The position numbers were made by a program, and so were the translations under genes. Below are positions 1-8,554 of a stretch of 64,000 bases of DNA, piece by piece. Under the pieces are notes generated by a model. The model ran no database searches. It was given only the letters and a program-made list of their open reading frames with translations, and had not been told where the DNA came from. Numbering within the stretch: position 1 is the stretch's first letter; the number at the start of each line of letters is the position of its first letter. This DNA comes from Gammaproteobacteria bacterium (GTDB taxonomy: Bacteria; Pseudomonadota; Gammaproteobacteria; Coxiellales; Coxiellaceae), in assembly GCA_030425685.1 (NCBI GenBank), contig JAUIAD010000005.1, forward strand, positions 97,093-161,092, read 5' to 3'.

Positions 1-995
1 GTAACATAGTTGTCAATATCGCCAGCAAATATCGATTGTTTCTTCATTTCAGGATAATAAGCAATAAATTTTGCTTTGCAAGCATGCACGCGATCAGCAA
101 TAGTTCCATGCTCGGTAAAGTTAAGTAATCTTAATTGGGCTTCAAAATCAGCTGCTTTGCTGTGAGAAAGTTCCTTGAGTACATCGTAAAGACTGGAGCC
201 ACCAAAGAAGCCTGTTAAAGCATACCTTTTGCTTTTAGGGATTTCATCAATCGCACTTCCAGTAATTAGTCGGCCGTAGTCATCCAGTAGGTTACCACTG
301 ACTAAGTCTTTTACACCATCTTTCTCCATTAAGTTAACGACTTGTAGTGAAGCTAGGGCGTGAAATTCATACCAAGCAGGTATTTTTCTATAGAACTGTA
401 ATAAATGAAGTGAGCTCGAAGCGCTTAACTTGCGTATATCTGCTAGTGCATTGCTGGTTCCCACGGTAGCGGTTGAGCCTTGACTAAGTAGTTCATTAAT
501 TCCAGGAACCTTGGCTAATTGCATTAATTCAGCTTCTGCTTGTTCACGCTTCATTCTGTGGCATGATTGGAATAGCGTTGGAGAGCCGGTTGCTAAATTA
601 TAGCCTTTTGCACCATCAACGGTAAGTGCTGAAGAGACACCGTTGTGATGTTCTCCAGTAAGGTTAAATGCTCCATTACCATAATTACTGCGCGCAACCT
701 CCCAGGCGCCGCCAAATGGATTGTTAAGCACTTTTGCTGCTAGGCCAAAAAAGCCGCCAACGACGGGAATTGCCTTTAATCCAGCTACAGCTATTTTATA
801 TGCATATTGGGCCGCGCGGCTTCGTTGTGCGACGTGTTGTGCTTCGTGTCTTGCTACAATGGATATTTTTTTGGTTGCATCGCTGAGTCCTTTTTCCATT
901 TCATCAGATGCATGAAATACAATTGAATGGTCTATTGATTTTTGATCAACAGTTTTTGCGTATGTGCCGTCTTGTAGTCTGTACCAGTTACCCAT
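1..995 (-). CDS. Unknown protein, 3' end beyond window; carries HEAQH motif
   Basis: An open frame on the minus strand starts with ATG at 995-993 and runs without a stop off the left edge (at least 331 codons). A strong ribosome site (GAGGAGGGC) lies just upstream of the ATG. No family is recognised. Residues 50-54 read HEAQH, which fits the HExxH zinc-protease signature, but a third metal ligand cannot be assigned and the match may be chance. A glycine-rich hydrophobic stretch follows (around residues 75-90, VVGGFFGLAA). The gene stands alone behind a long intergenic region with a perfect palindrome. Given the effector-like genes elsewhere in the window it may be another accessory protein, but that is inference. 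Confidence 0.7.
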   Translation of the reverse strand, partial: MGNWYRLQDGTYAKTVDQKSIDHSIVFHASDEMEKGLSDATKKISIVARHEAQHVAQRSRAAQYAYKIAVAGLKAIPVVGGFFGLAAKVLNNPFGGAWEVARSNYGNGAFNLTGEHHNGVSSALTVDGAKGYNLATGSPTLFQSCHRMKREQAEAELMQLAKVPGINELLSQGSTATVGTSNALADIRKLSASSSLHLLQFYRKIPAWYEFHALASLQVVNLMEKDGVKDLVSGNLLDDYGRLITGSAIDEIPKSKRYALTGFFGGSSLYDVLKELSHSKAADFEAQLRLLNFTEHGTIADRVHACKAKFIAYYPEMKKQSIFAGDIDNYV

Positions 996-1047
996 TTTCT
1001 TGCCCTCCTCAATTAAACCTGCTATCTCCACTGTCTATAGGTTTAGT

Positions 1048-1065
1048 ATGACAGTTGACTGTCAT
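1048..1065. promoter_or_regulatory. Perfect 18-bp palindrome upstream of the gene at 995
   Basis: ATGACAGT-TG-ACTGTCAT is an 8+8 perfect inverted repeat, 52 bp upstream of the start codon of the minus-strand gene. The size and position suit a dimeric repressor operator. Which regulator binds is unknown. Confidence 0.4.
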
Positions 1066-1739
1066 CACAGTTTCAATGAAATGTTAGCAGAATGTTGGGG
1101 TTTTAGGGTGCGCCTATTGCTTTAACATATTGATTTTTAATGGGTATGATGTTTTAAGTGGCCTTGATGTAAATGGCACGTTGTTTTGAGCGTTCGTTCA
1201 ATGGCTGTTTTGAGATTTGCTAAAGGCGAAATCTCTATTTGACCCCCAGTTTGTTTGGTTAAGGGAGGCATGTATGGGTATCTTTAACCCGATAAAATTT
1301 TTGTTTAGATGCAAGCAGTGGATGCTCACCCTTTGAGGTCACACAACATATTGGTGATTATGGCCGCTGCGAAAAAATATCATAGCTTTCTTTGGTATGC
1401 AGAAATTCAGCTTTTAATTTCTTACTCTCTTATATCTCTTCTTGCCCATAGCCTCTCTAGCTTCTGTTCCTCTTATTTGTCCTTTTATACACTGATATAT
1501 CAACAACTGTAATAGTTACGCCATTTATAAGCAGGTAACCCAGGGGAGAGATTATTTATCAATAAGCTATTGGTTGTTGAGTATTCCAGCCATGTAAGTG
1601 TTGTCACAAGCTAAAGTAAAACAGAGACCTACAAGTGAGCTCATTGTGCTCAATGCCCCACTGCTGGTACAGCAATAGATTGTTATGATAGAGTTATACT
1701 ATTCACTTTCCCCACATTTCAACGTTCTTAAAAGGGGTT
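1066..1739. other. Long intergenic region upstream of ppc
   Basis: No convincing gene. A 20-codon ORF at 1274-1336 (MGIFNPIKF...) has a very good ribosome site (AAGGGAGG, 1261-1268), and a 67-codon ORF at 1309-1512 overlaps it in another frame. Neither shows a recognisable family. The ppc promoter must lie in the 3' part, where TATACT at about 1694 is a possible -10. Otherwise I see nothing specific. Confidence 0.3.
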
Positions 1740-4406
1740 ATGGCATTGGACGAAGAAAAAACAGACGATGAGTATTCACTGCGCCAAGATATCCACTTGT
1801 TGGGAGAATTGTTAGGTATTACCTTACAAGAGCAGGTTGGCAAAGATTTTTATGAAAAGGTTGAGCATATCCGCCAGCTGGCTAAATCGGCGCGTTCGGG
1901 TTCTGAGGAAGCTGCTGAGGATGAAGAAAAATTAAAAACGTTTATTCATGAGCAGAGTAATGATGATCTTTTGCTGCTCGCTCGTGCTTTTGGCCATTTT
2001 CTTAATTACGCTAATATTGCGGAAGCGTATCAAGACGTGAGAAAGTTAGAAAAAGATGCTTGTGGTAATGTTATTGATGATTTATTTCAGCGTCTGTTGG
2101 CTAAAAATGTTGTTGATGCTGATCAGCTTTTACAGGCCGTCACCGATTTAGATATTGAATTGGTTTTTACGGCGCATCCCACGGAAGTTAAACGCAGAAC
2201 TTTAATTCAAAAGCTGGCCGATGTTGGTAAGTTATTAAAGAAAAGAGATCGCGTACGCCCCGGAACATATCTTGCCGAGAAAATTAGAACTAACTTACAT
2301 GCCTTAATTACATCTATCTGGCAAACCGATGAGATCCGTCGTGTTCGCCCTTCGCCGTTAGAAGAAGCAAAGTGGGGTATGGCGGTTATTGAAGATACTT
2401 TATGGGATGCGATTCCTTTTTATTATCGCAATTTAGATCGAGCATTGCATGCGTATATTGGTAAGCGACTGCCATTGGACGCGGTGCCGATACACTTTGG
2501 TTCTTGGATGGGGGGTGATCGTGATGGTAATCCTAATGTAACCGCCAAAGTAACGGAAGAGGTTTGTTTGCTTTCACGTTGGATGGCGGTTGATTTATAT
2601 TGGCGTGAAGTAAATAAGCTGATTGAATCATTATCGATGAAGGATTGTAATGCTGAGTTGCGAGCACTTGTTTCCAATTCGCGTGAACCGTATCGTGCTA
2701 TTTTGCGTTTGTTAAGAGATAAAATTAAGTCAGCACGGTATTTGTTAGAGAAAAAAATAAAAGGCGATGATCTACAGCTTAATCCACGTGCTATTTTAAG
2801 CAAAGAAGATTTGTTGGAGCCCTTATTAATCTGTCATCGGTCATTGTGTGAGTGTAAAGGCGAAGCAATTGCTAATGCTGATTTGACAGATTTAATTCGC
2901 CGTATTTATTGTTTTGGCCCTTGTTTGGTGAAGCTAGATGTCAGGCAAGATGCGGTTCGTCATACTCAGTTAATAAATGCAATTACCGAGTACCTAGGCT
3001 TAGGTTCATATCAGCAGTGGTCTGAAGAGAAAAAGATTGAGTTTTTAATCAAAGAGTGTGAAAGTCGGCGGCCATTGATCTCTAGCAATATGCCGCTGTC
3101 AGATGAAGATAAAGAGGTGCTAGATACCTTTAAAGTTATTGCCTCAATACCGGGTTCATCTTTTGGTGCGTATGTTATTTCAATGGCAGCAGAGGCGTCG
3201 GATGTTTTGGCTGTTTGTTTGTTGCAAAAAGAAGTGAATGTGCCAAAGCCGTTGCGGGTTGTGCCGCTGTTTGAGACTTTGGATGATTTGGAAAATTGTC
3301 ATAAGGTGATGGAGCAGCTTTTTTCCATTCCCTGGTATCGTGCGCATATCAACGATAAGCAAGAAGTGATGATTGGTTATTCTGACTCTGGTAAAGATGC
3401 GGGTAAGTTTGCTGCTGCTTGGGCACAGTTTCAGTCGCAAGAAAAGCTCGTTGAGGTTGCGAAAAACCATCAGGTGAAATTAACCTTGTTTCATGGGCGG
3501 GGTGGTTCTGTTGGTCGTGGCGGTGGCCCTGTGCATATTGCGTTATTATCACAGCCGCGTGATTCGGTGCAGGGGCGTATGCGTGTTACTGAACAAGGTG
3601 AGGTTATTCAACAGAAATTTGGTTTAACGCGCTTGGCATTTCATAATTTAAATGTGTATACAACGTCTGTGTTGGAAGCAACACTTGATGGTCCATTGGA
3701 TCCTAATAAAGAATGGCGGGTGTTGATGGATGAAATGTCGGCTTATTCGGTTAATGCGTATCGGGATGTTTTGCGCAAGAATGATAAGTTCTTAAAATAC
3801 TTTCATCAAGTTACACCTGAGAAAGAACTGGGGCGGTTATATATTGGTAGTCGGCCGGCAAAACGGAAAAGGCAGGGTGATATTGAGAGCTTGCGTGCTA
3901 TTCCTTGGGTGTTTGCCTGGACGCAAATTCGTTTGATGTTGCCGGCGTGGTTGGGTGTGCCAATGGCATTTCAATATGCTCTTGAAAATGACAAGGTATC
4001 TTTGTTGCGGGATATGATGCATCAATGGCCTTTCTTTTATGCCTTTATGGATATGCTTGATATGGTGTTGGTTAAAACGGATCATCGCATTGTTAAAATT
4101 TACGATGATTATTTGGCTAGTGATGATATCAAGCCGGTGGGTAAAGTGCTGCGTGAGCGTTTGGCTAAGACAATTGAACTTGATAAACAGTTGGTTGAGC
4201 AATCGGATTTGCCGGAAGATCGTAAAAAATACCGTCAGTCGATTCATGTTCGTAATACCTATGCGGATCCTATTAATGTGATTCAGGCGGAGGCGATGCG
4301 GCGTTATTATCATGAAGAGTTGAGTGATGAAGATAAAGAGGAATTGGCTGATACGTTGATGGTGACGATTGCGGGGATTTCTGCGGCTATGAAAAATACG
4401 GGGTGA
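1740..4406 (+). CDS. ppc: Phosphoenolpyruvate carboxylase
   Basis: Carboxylates phosphoenolpyruvate with bicarbonate to give oxaloacetate, replenishing the TCA cycle in the cytoplasm. The 888 residues match the usual bacterial length (E. coli 883). Visible family motifs: FTAHPTE with catalytic His146, GSWMGGDRDGNP (substrate/metal region), GYSDSGKDAG, FHGRGGSVGRGGGP with catalytic Arg587, and the C-terminal YADPINVIQ followed by the terminal MKNTG, where the C-terminal Gly is typical of the family. The start ATG follows AAAAGGGG. It is monocistronic; a repeat-filled spacer separates it from the next gene. A 224-codon antisense ORF in its 3' part is a shadow. Confidence 0.98.
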   Translation: MALDEEKTDDEYSLRQDIHLLGELLGITLQEQVGKDFYEKVEHIRQLAKSARSGSEEAAEDEEKLKTFIHEQSNDDLLLLARAFGHFLNYANIAEAYQDVRKLEKDACGNVIDDLFQRLLAKNVVDADQLLQAVTDLDIELVFTAHPTEVKRRTLIQKLADVGKLLKKRDRVRPGTYLAEKIRTNLHALITSIWQTDEIRRVRPSPLEEAKWGMAVIEDTLWDAIPFYYRNLDRALHAYIGKRLPLDAVPIHFGSWMGGDRDGNPNVTAKVTEEVCLLSRWMAVDLYWREVNKLIESLSMKDCNAELRALVSNSREPYRAILRLLRDKIKSARYLLEKKIKGDDLQLNPRAILSKEDLLEPLLICHRSLCECKGEAIANADLTDLIRRIYCFGPCLVKLDVRQDAVRHTQLINAITEYLGLGSYQQWSEEKKIEFLIKECESRRPLISSNMPLSDEDKEVLDTFKVIASIPGSSFGAYVISMAAEASDVLAVCLLQKEVNVPKPLRVVPLFETLDDLENCHKVMEQLFSIPWYRAHINDKQEVMIGYSDSGKDAGKFAAAWAQFQSQEKLVEVAKNHQVKLTLFHGRGGSVGRGGGPVHIALLSQPRDSVQGRMRVTEQGEVIQQKFGLTRLAFHNLNVYTTSVLEATLDGPLDPNKEWRVLMDEMSAYSVNAYRDVLRKNDKFLKYFHQVTPEKELGRLYIGSRPAKRKRQGDIESLRAIPWVFAWTQIRLMLPAWLGVPMAFQYALENDKVSLLRDMMHQWPFFYAFMDMLDMVLVKTDHRIVKIYDDYLASDDIKPVGKVLRERLAKTIELDKQLVEQSDLPEDRKKYRQSIHVRNTYADPINVIQAEAMRRYYHEELSDEDKEELADTLMVTIAGISAAMKNTG

Positions 4407-4419
4407 TTTGTTGATCGTT

Positions 4420-4532
4420 GTCATCCTAGTGGATGCCGGTGTCTTTTGGGTGCGGTAAATTTTCATGTTATTGTCATCCCAGCAAATGTCGGTGTCTTTT
4501 GGGTGCGGCAAATTCTCATGTTATCGTCATCC
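4420..4532. repeat. 53-bp direct repeat of the GTCATCC family
   Basis: GTCATCC starts at 4420, 4473 and 4526, giving two near-identical 53-bp units (each containing CGGTGTCTTTTGGGTGCGG) and the start of a third. The third continues into GTCATCCCGGCGAAAGCCTGG, a palindromic module also seen at 38454. Confidence 0.7.
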
Positions 4533-4602
4533 CGGCGAAAGCCTGGATCTCTAGGGTAAGCTGGAAGCAAAGTATGAGAAAGGCGTGCGGCTAAACTCCG
4601 AC

Positions 4603-4713
4603 GCAGGAGGAAAGAAGGGTCTTTTGCAAAGGCGCTCAAGTCCATCCCTGGATCGCTCTGACAAAAACTTCCTGTTTTTGTAAGCTTTGCAAAAGACCCT
4701 TCTTTCCTCCTGC
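4603..4713. repeat. Long inverted repeat, perfect 29-nt arms
   Basis: The arms 4603-4631 and 4685-4713 are exact reverse complements over 29 nt (core AGGAAAGAAGGGTC). Between them a smaller hairpin, ACAAAAAC/GTTTTTGT, sits at 4661-4681. It could act as a strong bidirectional terminator after ppc, or be a small non-autonomous mobile element. No flanking target duplication was identified. Confidence 0.7.
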
Positions 4714-4777
4714 TAGTTTTTCACCCTTTTTGTGCTGCAGTTCAGGGGGGGTGTCTGGAGTACCTGCTAGTTTTTTA

Positions 4778-4867
4778 TGATTTTGGAGAAGCGGTTTTTG
4801 TATTAGCTTTGAGTATGTTTTTTTTTGTGATTTTGAAGAAGCGGGTTTTGGATCAGTTTTGAGTATG
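4778..4867. repeat. 50-bp imperfect tandem repeat
   Basis: Two copies start at 4778 and 4828, each with GATTTTGRAGAAGCGG, then a T/G-rich tract, then TTTGAGTATG. They sit just upstream of the MFS transporter gene. Function unknown. Confidence 0.5.
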
Positions 4868-4934
4868 TGGTTTTTCTTGTGGTAAGTGTTGCACATGTTT
4901 GTTAAGTTACTGGTGGGTTTAAGGAGGCTGTGTG

Positions 4935-6254
4935 ATGAATAATAATGTTAGATCTACCCATTTTCGCTGGGTGATTATCGCCTTATTATTTTTGGTGACG
5001 GTGGTGAATTATGTTGATCGTGCTTCGATTTCTTTTGCTATTCCTGAAATTGCTAAACACTTTCATTTGGATAAAGATCAAGAAGGTTGGATTTTAGGTG
5101 CCTTTGGTTTCGGTTATTTGGTGACGACGTTGTTGGGCGGTATTGCTGTTGATCGCTATGGCTCGAGAATGATTTTATCTCTTGGTGTTTTGTTGTGGTC
5201 TTTTTCTTTGTTAATTGGTGGGCTTTCGGTTGGCTTTACACTTGTTTTTCTATCGCGGGTTATTCTAGGGTTAGCTGAAGGGCCAAATTTTCCGGCGATG
5301 ACGCGCGCGGTGGGGGATTGGCTGCCGAGTCAGGAGTGTAATCGTGCTTTTTCTTATTCGCTATTTTCAGTGCCTTTTGCGCTTGCTATTGGTGGGCCGA
5401 TCGTATCGCGGTTAATTGTTCATTTTGGTTGGCGTGGTATGTTTTTTGTGTTGGCGGTGGCGGCTTTAGTGTGGTTGCCTTTTTGGTGGTTTTTATTTCG
5501 CAACTTTCCAGAGAATTCTCCTTATGTTAATGCCGCTGAGCTTAAGAAAATTCGCGAAGGTAAGGATAAAGATGCTGACTTTAATCATCAGTCAGTTATT
5601 GACAGTCGTAAGAATACGCAAGGTTTATGGCGCTATTTGTTAACTAGCCGTACGTTGCTTGTTAACTATTGGGCCTTCTTTGTCTTTGGTTATTATATTT
5701 TCTTTTTTATGAACTGGTTGCCATCGTATTTGGAATTGCATTTTCATGTTAAATTATTAGAGGTGGGTTTGTTTACGGTTTTGCCATGGGGGTTTGCTTT
5801 TGTTCTGATGTGGGTGGTTGGTTGTTTAGCGGATTATATCTATAAAAAAACAGGAAGCTATCGTTATTCGCGATCACACCCAATTTGGATTTCTCAATTA
5901 TTAGCAGGGTTGTGCATTTTGCCAGTCGTGATTAGTCGGCACGTTGATGTTGCCATGATTTTTATTTCTTTGGCGGTAGGGTTTAGTATGTGCACGAACG
6001 CGGCCTATTACGCAACGAATATTGACATTATTAAAGAGCGTGCTGGTACGGCGCTTGGTATTATGGACGCGGCCTTTGCTGTCGCGGGATTTGCAGCGCC
6101 AATTATAACAGGTTGGATTATCTCCTTAACGGGTGGGCATTTTGAATCAGCCTTTTATCTGTTGGCTGCGTTGTCACTATCTTCAGTGGTGTTGGTGTTA
6201 TTGTTCCACCAGCCAGATATCGAGAAGCAAAGGCCATTTCAAGCTCGAGGTTGA
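4935..6254 (+). CDS. MFS transporter, anion:cation symporter-like (hexuronate/glucarate type)
   Basis: A 12-helix inner-membrane major facilitator of 439 residues. The N-terminal RWVI...NYVDRASIS segment, the G-x-L-x-D-R-Y-G-S-R loop between helices 2 and 3, and GLAEGPNFPAMTRAVGDWLP are characteristic of the ACS family (ExuT, GudP, sialate and phthalate porters), which import organic anions with protons. The substrate cannot be read from sequence. A GTG at 4932 is in frame, but AAGGAGG at 4921-4927 is better spaced for the ATG at 4935. It stands alone between repeat-rich spacers; no sugar-acid catabolic genes adjoin it. Confidence 0.85.
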   Translation: MNNNVRSTHFRWVIIALLFLVTVVNYVDRASISFAIPEIAKHFHLDKDQEGWILGAFGFGYLVTTLLGGIAVDRYGSRMILSLGVLLWSFSLLIGGLSVGFTLVFLSRVILGLAEGPNFPAMTRAVGDWLPSQECNRAFSYSLFSVPFALAIGGPIVSRLIVHFGWRGMFFVLAVAALVWLPFWWFLFRNFPENSPYVNAAELKKIREGKDKDADFNHQSVIDSRKNTQGLWRYLLTSRTLLVNYWAFFVFGYYIFFFMNWLPSYLELHFHVKLLEVGLFTVLPWGFAFVLMWVVGCLADYIYKKTGSYRYSRSHPIWISQLLAGLCILPVVISRHVDVAMIFISLAVGFSMCTNAAYYATNIDIIKERAGTALGIMDAAFAVAGFAAPIITGWIISLTGGHFESAFYLLAALSLSSVVLVLLFHQPDIEKQRPFQARG

Positions 6255-6326
6255 TAAGCTTAGCGTTGCCTTACCCCTTCATATTATCAATGGGTTATTG
6301 ATTTTTTCATGCAAAATAATGCTGAA

Positions 6327-6354
6327 AACATCATTTTTCATGTAAAATGATGTT
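6327..6354. terminator. Hairpin after the MFS gene
   Basis: AACATCATTTT (6327-6337) and AAAATGATGTT (6344-6354) form a perfect 11-bp stem with a 6-nt loop, 72 bp after the stop codon. It is AT-rich with no clear downstream T-run, so an operator-like role is also possible. Confidence 0.4.
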
Positions 6355-6543
6355 ATTGACAGCAGAATTCCAAGATTTGTGATCTTTAAATGGGCATTTG
6401 ATTTCCCTTTTGATCACTGTCAACGAAGAGGTGATGAAGAGTTGCGGATTATTTTTTGATAACAGGAGTGGTGGTTTATATTCGCAAAGTAGGTGCGATT
6501 TAACTATAATCACACCAGGAAAAAAAGGACGCTAGGCACATTC

Positions 6544-7008
6544 ATGTTTAGAATAGCAAAGACGGTTATGGTTGCAACAATAGCGTTATTCTTTGTGTTC
6601 GCGGCATTTACCAATATTACAGACTACCAAACTAATTTTAATTTTGTTAAGCATGTGCTTAGCATGGATACTACTTTTCACAGCTCTCATGTCATGTGGC
6701 GGAGAATAACTAACTCGACAATACAAACAGCAGCTTATTGGCTTATTATTTCTTGGGAAGCTGCCACGGGTATTATTCTTTCTGTCGCTGCTTGTAAAAT
6801 ACAGTCTCAGCAAAAGAATAGCTTAGCGATTTTAGGTTTAACGATGGGCTTTTGTTTATATATATTAGGCTTTGTTGTTATCGGCGGTGAATGGTTTTGC
6901 ATGTGGGAATCTAAGCAGTTCAATGGGCAAACTACGGCTATTTTGTTTAGTTGTATTATTTTGTTGGTGCTATTGTTTGTAGCGTCAGAGAGAAATAGCG
7001 AGTCTTGA
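6544..7008 (+). CDS. DUF2165 family small integral membrane protein
   Basis: A predicted inner-membrane protein of 154 residues with four hydrophobic segments. It shows the recognisable DUF2165 pattern: an N-terminal RIAKT helix, FAAFTNITDY, MDTTF...WRRIT, AAYWLIISWE and the late GFVVIGGEWFCMW. Function is unknown for the family. An in-frame GTG at 6493 would add 17 residues that are polar and unlike the family, so the ATG at 6544 is preferred (AAGGA 15 nt upstream, a weak site). No operon partner. Confidence 0.8.
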   Translation: MFRIAKTVMVATIALFFVFAAFTNITDYQTNFNFVKHVLSMDTTFHSSHVMWRRITNSTIQTAAYWLIISWEAATGIILSVAACKIQSQQKNSLAILGLTMGFCLYILGFVVIGGEWFCMWESKQFNGQTTAILFSCIILLVLLFVASERNSES

Positions 7009-7117
7009 TATTGCAGCTTTTCCTTCTCAGTAGAGCATCAAGCTTATGCTAACTGAGTGGATAATGTTTCAAATAAACTGTAAATTTTCGATGGAATCAG
7101 CTTTTGCAATGTCAGAG

Positions 7118-8293
7118 TTAGGCTCCTTTCTGTGAAATGATTCGTCCTTCCCATAGGTCTGTTAAAAATTTTCTCCACGGCAATATCAGTATGCCGTCAC
7201 TTGTTTTCCTTGGTTTTGAAGTCAAGCAAACAACAATAGCCAATTTTGGGCTATGGTCATCGCAATAAGTAACTAAGCCTTTATATTCAGCCTTGCGAGG
7301 GGTTTCTGATATTTTTACTTCAATAGCGACGGCACCATCGTCTGTTACAAAATCAACTTCAAGGCCAGTTTTACTACGCCAATACTGAATTTTGCAGTCT
7401 AATTCATTTAACCCTATGTAGGCGGTAAGCTCCATTAAAATATAATGTTCAAAAGATTTTCCAGCTGCGCTTCCTTTGAGTTCCAAGACAGGTTGCTTGG
7501 AAAGGTATGTGCCAACTCCAACATCGAATAAATAAAATTTAGGTGTAGATGAAATAACTTGCCGTTTTTCGTTTTTTGCAAAGGGGTATACATAGTAGCC
7601 GATTAAGGTATCTAAAAGAATTTGATAATACTCTTTTACTGTTTTTGCACTAACGCCGCAGTCAGATGCAATTTTACTATAGTTTAATAACTTAGTGTTG
7701 CTAAAACCAACTAGATCTAAGAACCGTGCAAAGCCGGGTAAGCTTCTTACAAGTCCTTCCAGTTGAATCTCCTCTTTCAAATAGAGGTCTACGTAAGCTC
7801 TAAATGAGCGCTTGGGTTGTGTTGATTGATAGATGGGTGGGATTAGACCTTGGTTTAAAGCACGTAACAAATCGAAGTCACTGACTTCGGGATAGACTAA
7901 GGGGTAGAATGAAAATCTCCATGCGCGTCCGCCGAGTAAATTTGCTGCCCCACGCTTTAATTTTCTGGCGCTTGAGCCACATAAAATAAATGATATTCCT
8001 TTGTTTTCAATTAACCAATGAATCTCATCAAGGAGTTCTGGTATTTTCTGGACTTCGTCAACAATCACAGGGTGTTGTAGTTGCTCATCTGTAGCTGTAG
8101 CAAGTTCTTCGCGCAAGATTTCAGGCCTTATGCGAAGCTTGCGTAGCTCGTCCATATTTAGTAGGTCATAGTAAATTGACTCTGGGTATCGTTGTTTTAG
8201 AAAGGTGAATTTTCCAGTACTTCTCGCACCCCATAAAAAGGCGGATTGCTTTTGGGTCAGATCTAACCTCATGATTCTATGGTATTTTTCCAT
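7118..8293 (-). CDS. AAA_14/DUF4143 family ATPase with altered P-loop
   Basis: Belongs to the widespread archaeal/bacterial ATPase family with an N-terminal AAA_14 P-loop domain and a C-terminal DUF4143 domain carrying a nuclease-like core; 391 residues. Walker A is GARSTGKFT (residues 22-30): the Ser/Thr normally following the Lys is Phe, though the next residue is Thr. Walker B is VIVDEVQ, sensor-like CGSSARKL is present, and the C-terminal core shows GLEVDFV...AIEVK. The codon TTC for Phe29 is one transition from TCC (Ser). AGAGGAC precedes the ATG. The role of the family is unsettled; toxin-like or defence roles are often proposed. A paralogue lies at 25523. Confidence 0.85.
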   Translation of the reverse strand: MEKYHRIMRLDLTQKQSAFLWGARSTGKFTFLKQRYPESIYYDLLNMDELRKLRIRPEILREELATATDEQLQHPVIVDEVQKIPELLDEIHWLIENKGISFILCGSSARKLKRGAANLLGGRAWRFSFYPLVYPEVSDFDLLRALNQGLIPPIYQSTQPKRSFRAYVDLYLKEEIQLEGLVRSLPGFARFLDLVGFSNTKLLNYSKIASDCGVSAKTVKEYYQILLDTLIGYYVYPFAKNEKRQVISSTPKFYLFDVGVGTYLSKQPVLELKGSAAGKSFEHYILMELTAYIGLNELDCKIQYWRSKTGLEVDFVTDDGAVAIEVKISETPRKAEYKGLVTYCDDHSPKLAIVVCLTSKPRKTSDGILILPWRKFLTDLWEGRIISQKGA

Positions 8294-8321
8294 TTGTCCT
8301 CTCTTCTGAAATGCAGCACGC

Positions 8322-8378
8322 CCCTAAACACCTTACTAATCTGAAGTGTTCTCCCTAAATATCTTACTAATCTGAAGT
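8322..8378. repeat. Two direct repeats, 26 bp, upstream of the ATPase gene
   Basis: CCCTAAACACCTTACTAATCTGAAGT-like units start at 8322 and 8353 (period 31 bp, 3 mismatches). They lie immediately upstream of the minus-strand ATPase gene and may be regulator binding sites. Confidence 0.5.
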
Positions 8379-8554
8379 TTGCTTCATATTGGTAAGGCAT
8401 GCAAACACACTCACCATTGTTATGATGATGGCAATTAAGCTAAGCAGGACTAGGGGGCAAGGAGATGTGATGAATCGTTTTTAAGGACAAACCTTAAGTG
8501 GAATACTTTAATTGAACAATTTTTACGACAAAGGTGTCAAGGATTGACTCTATA

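Noticed and set aside
3837..4511. 224-codon minus-strand ORF opposite the end of ppc
   Set aside because: It is antisense to the conserved ppc C-terminus, has low-complexity basic composition and no ribosome site; a shadow.
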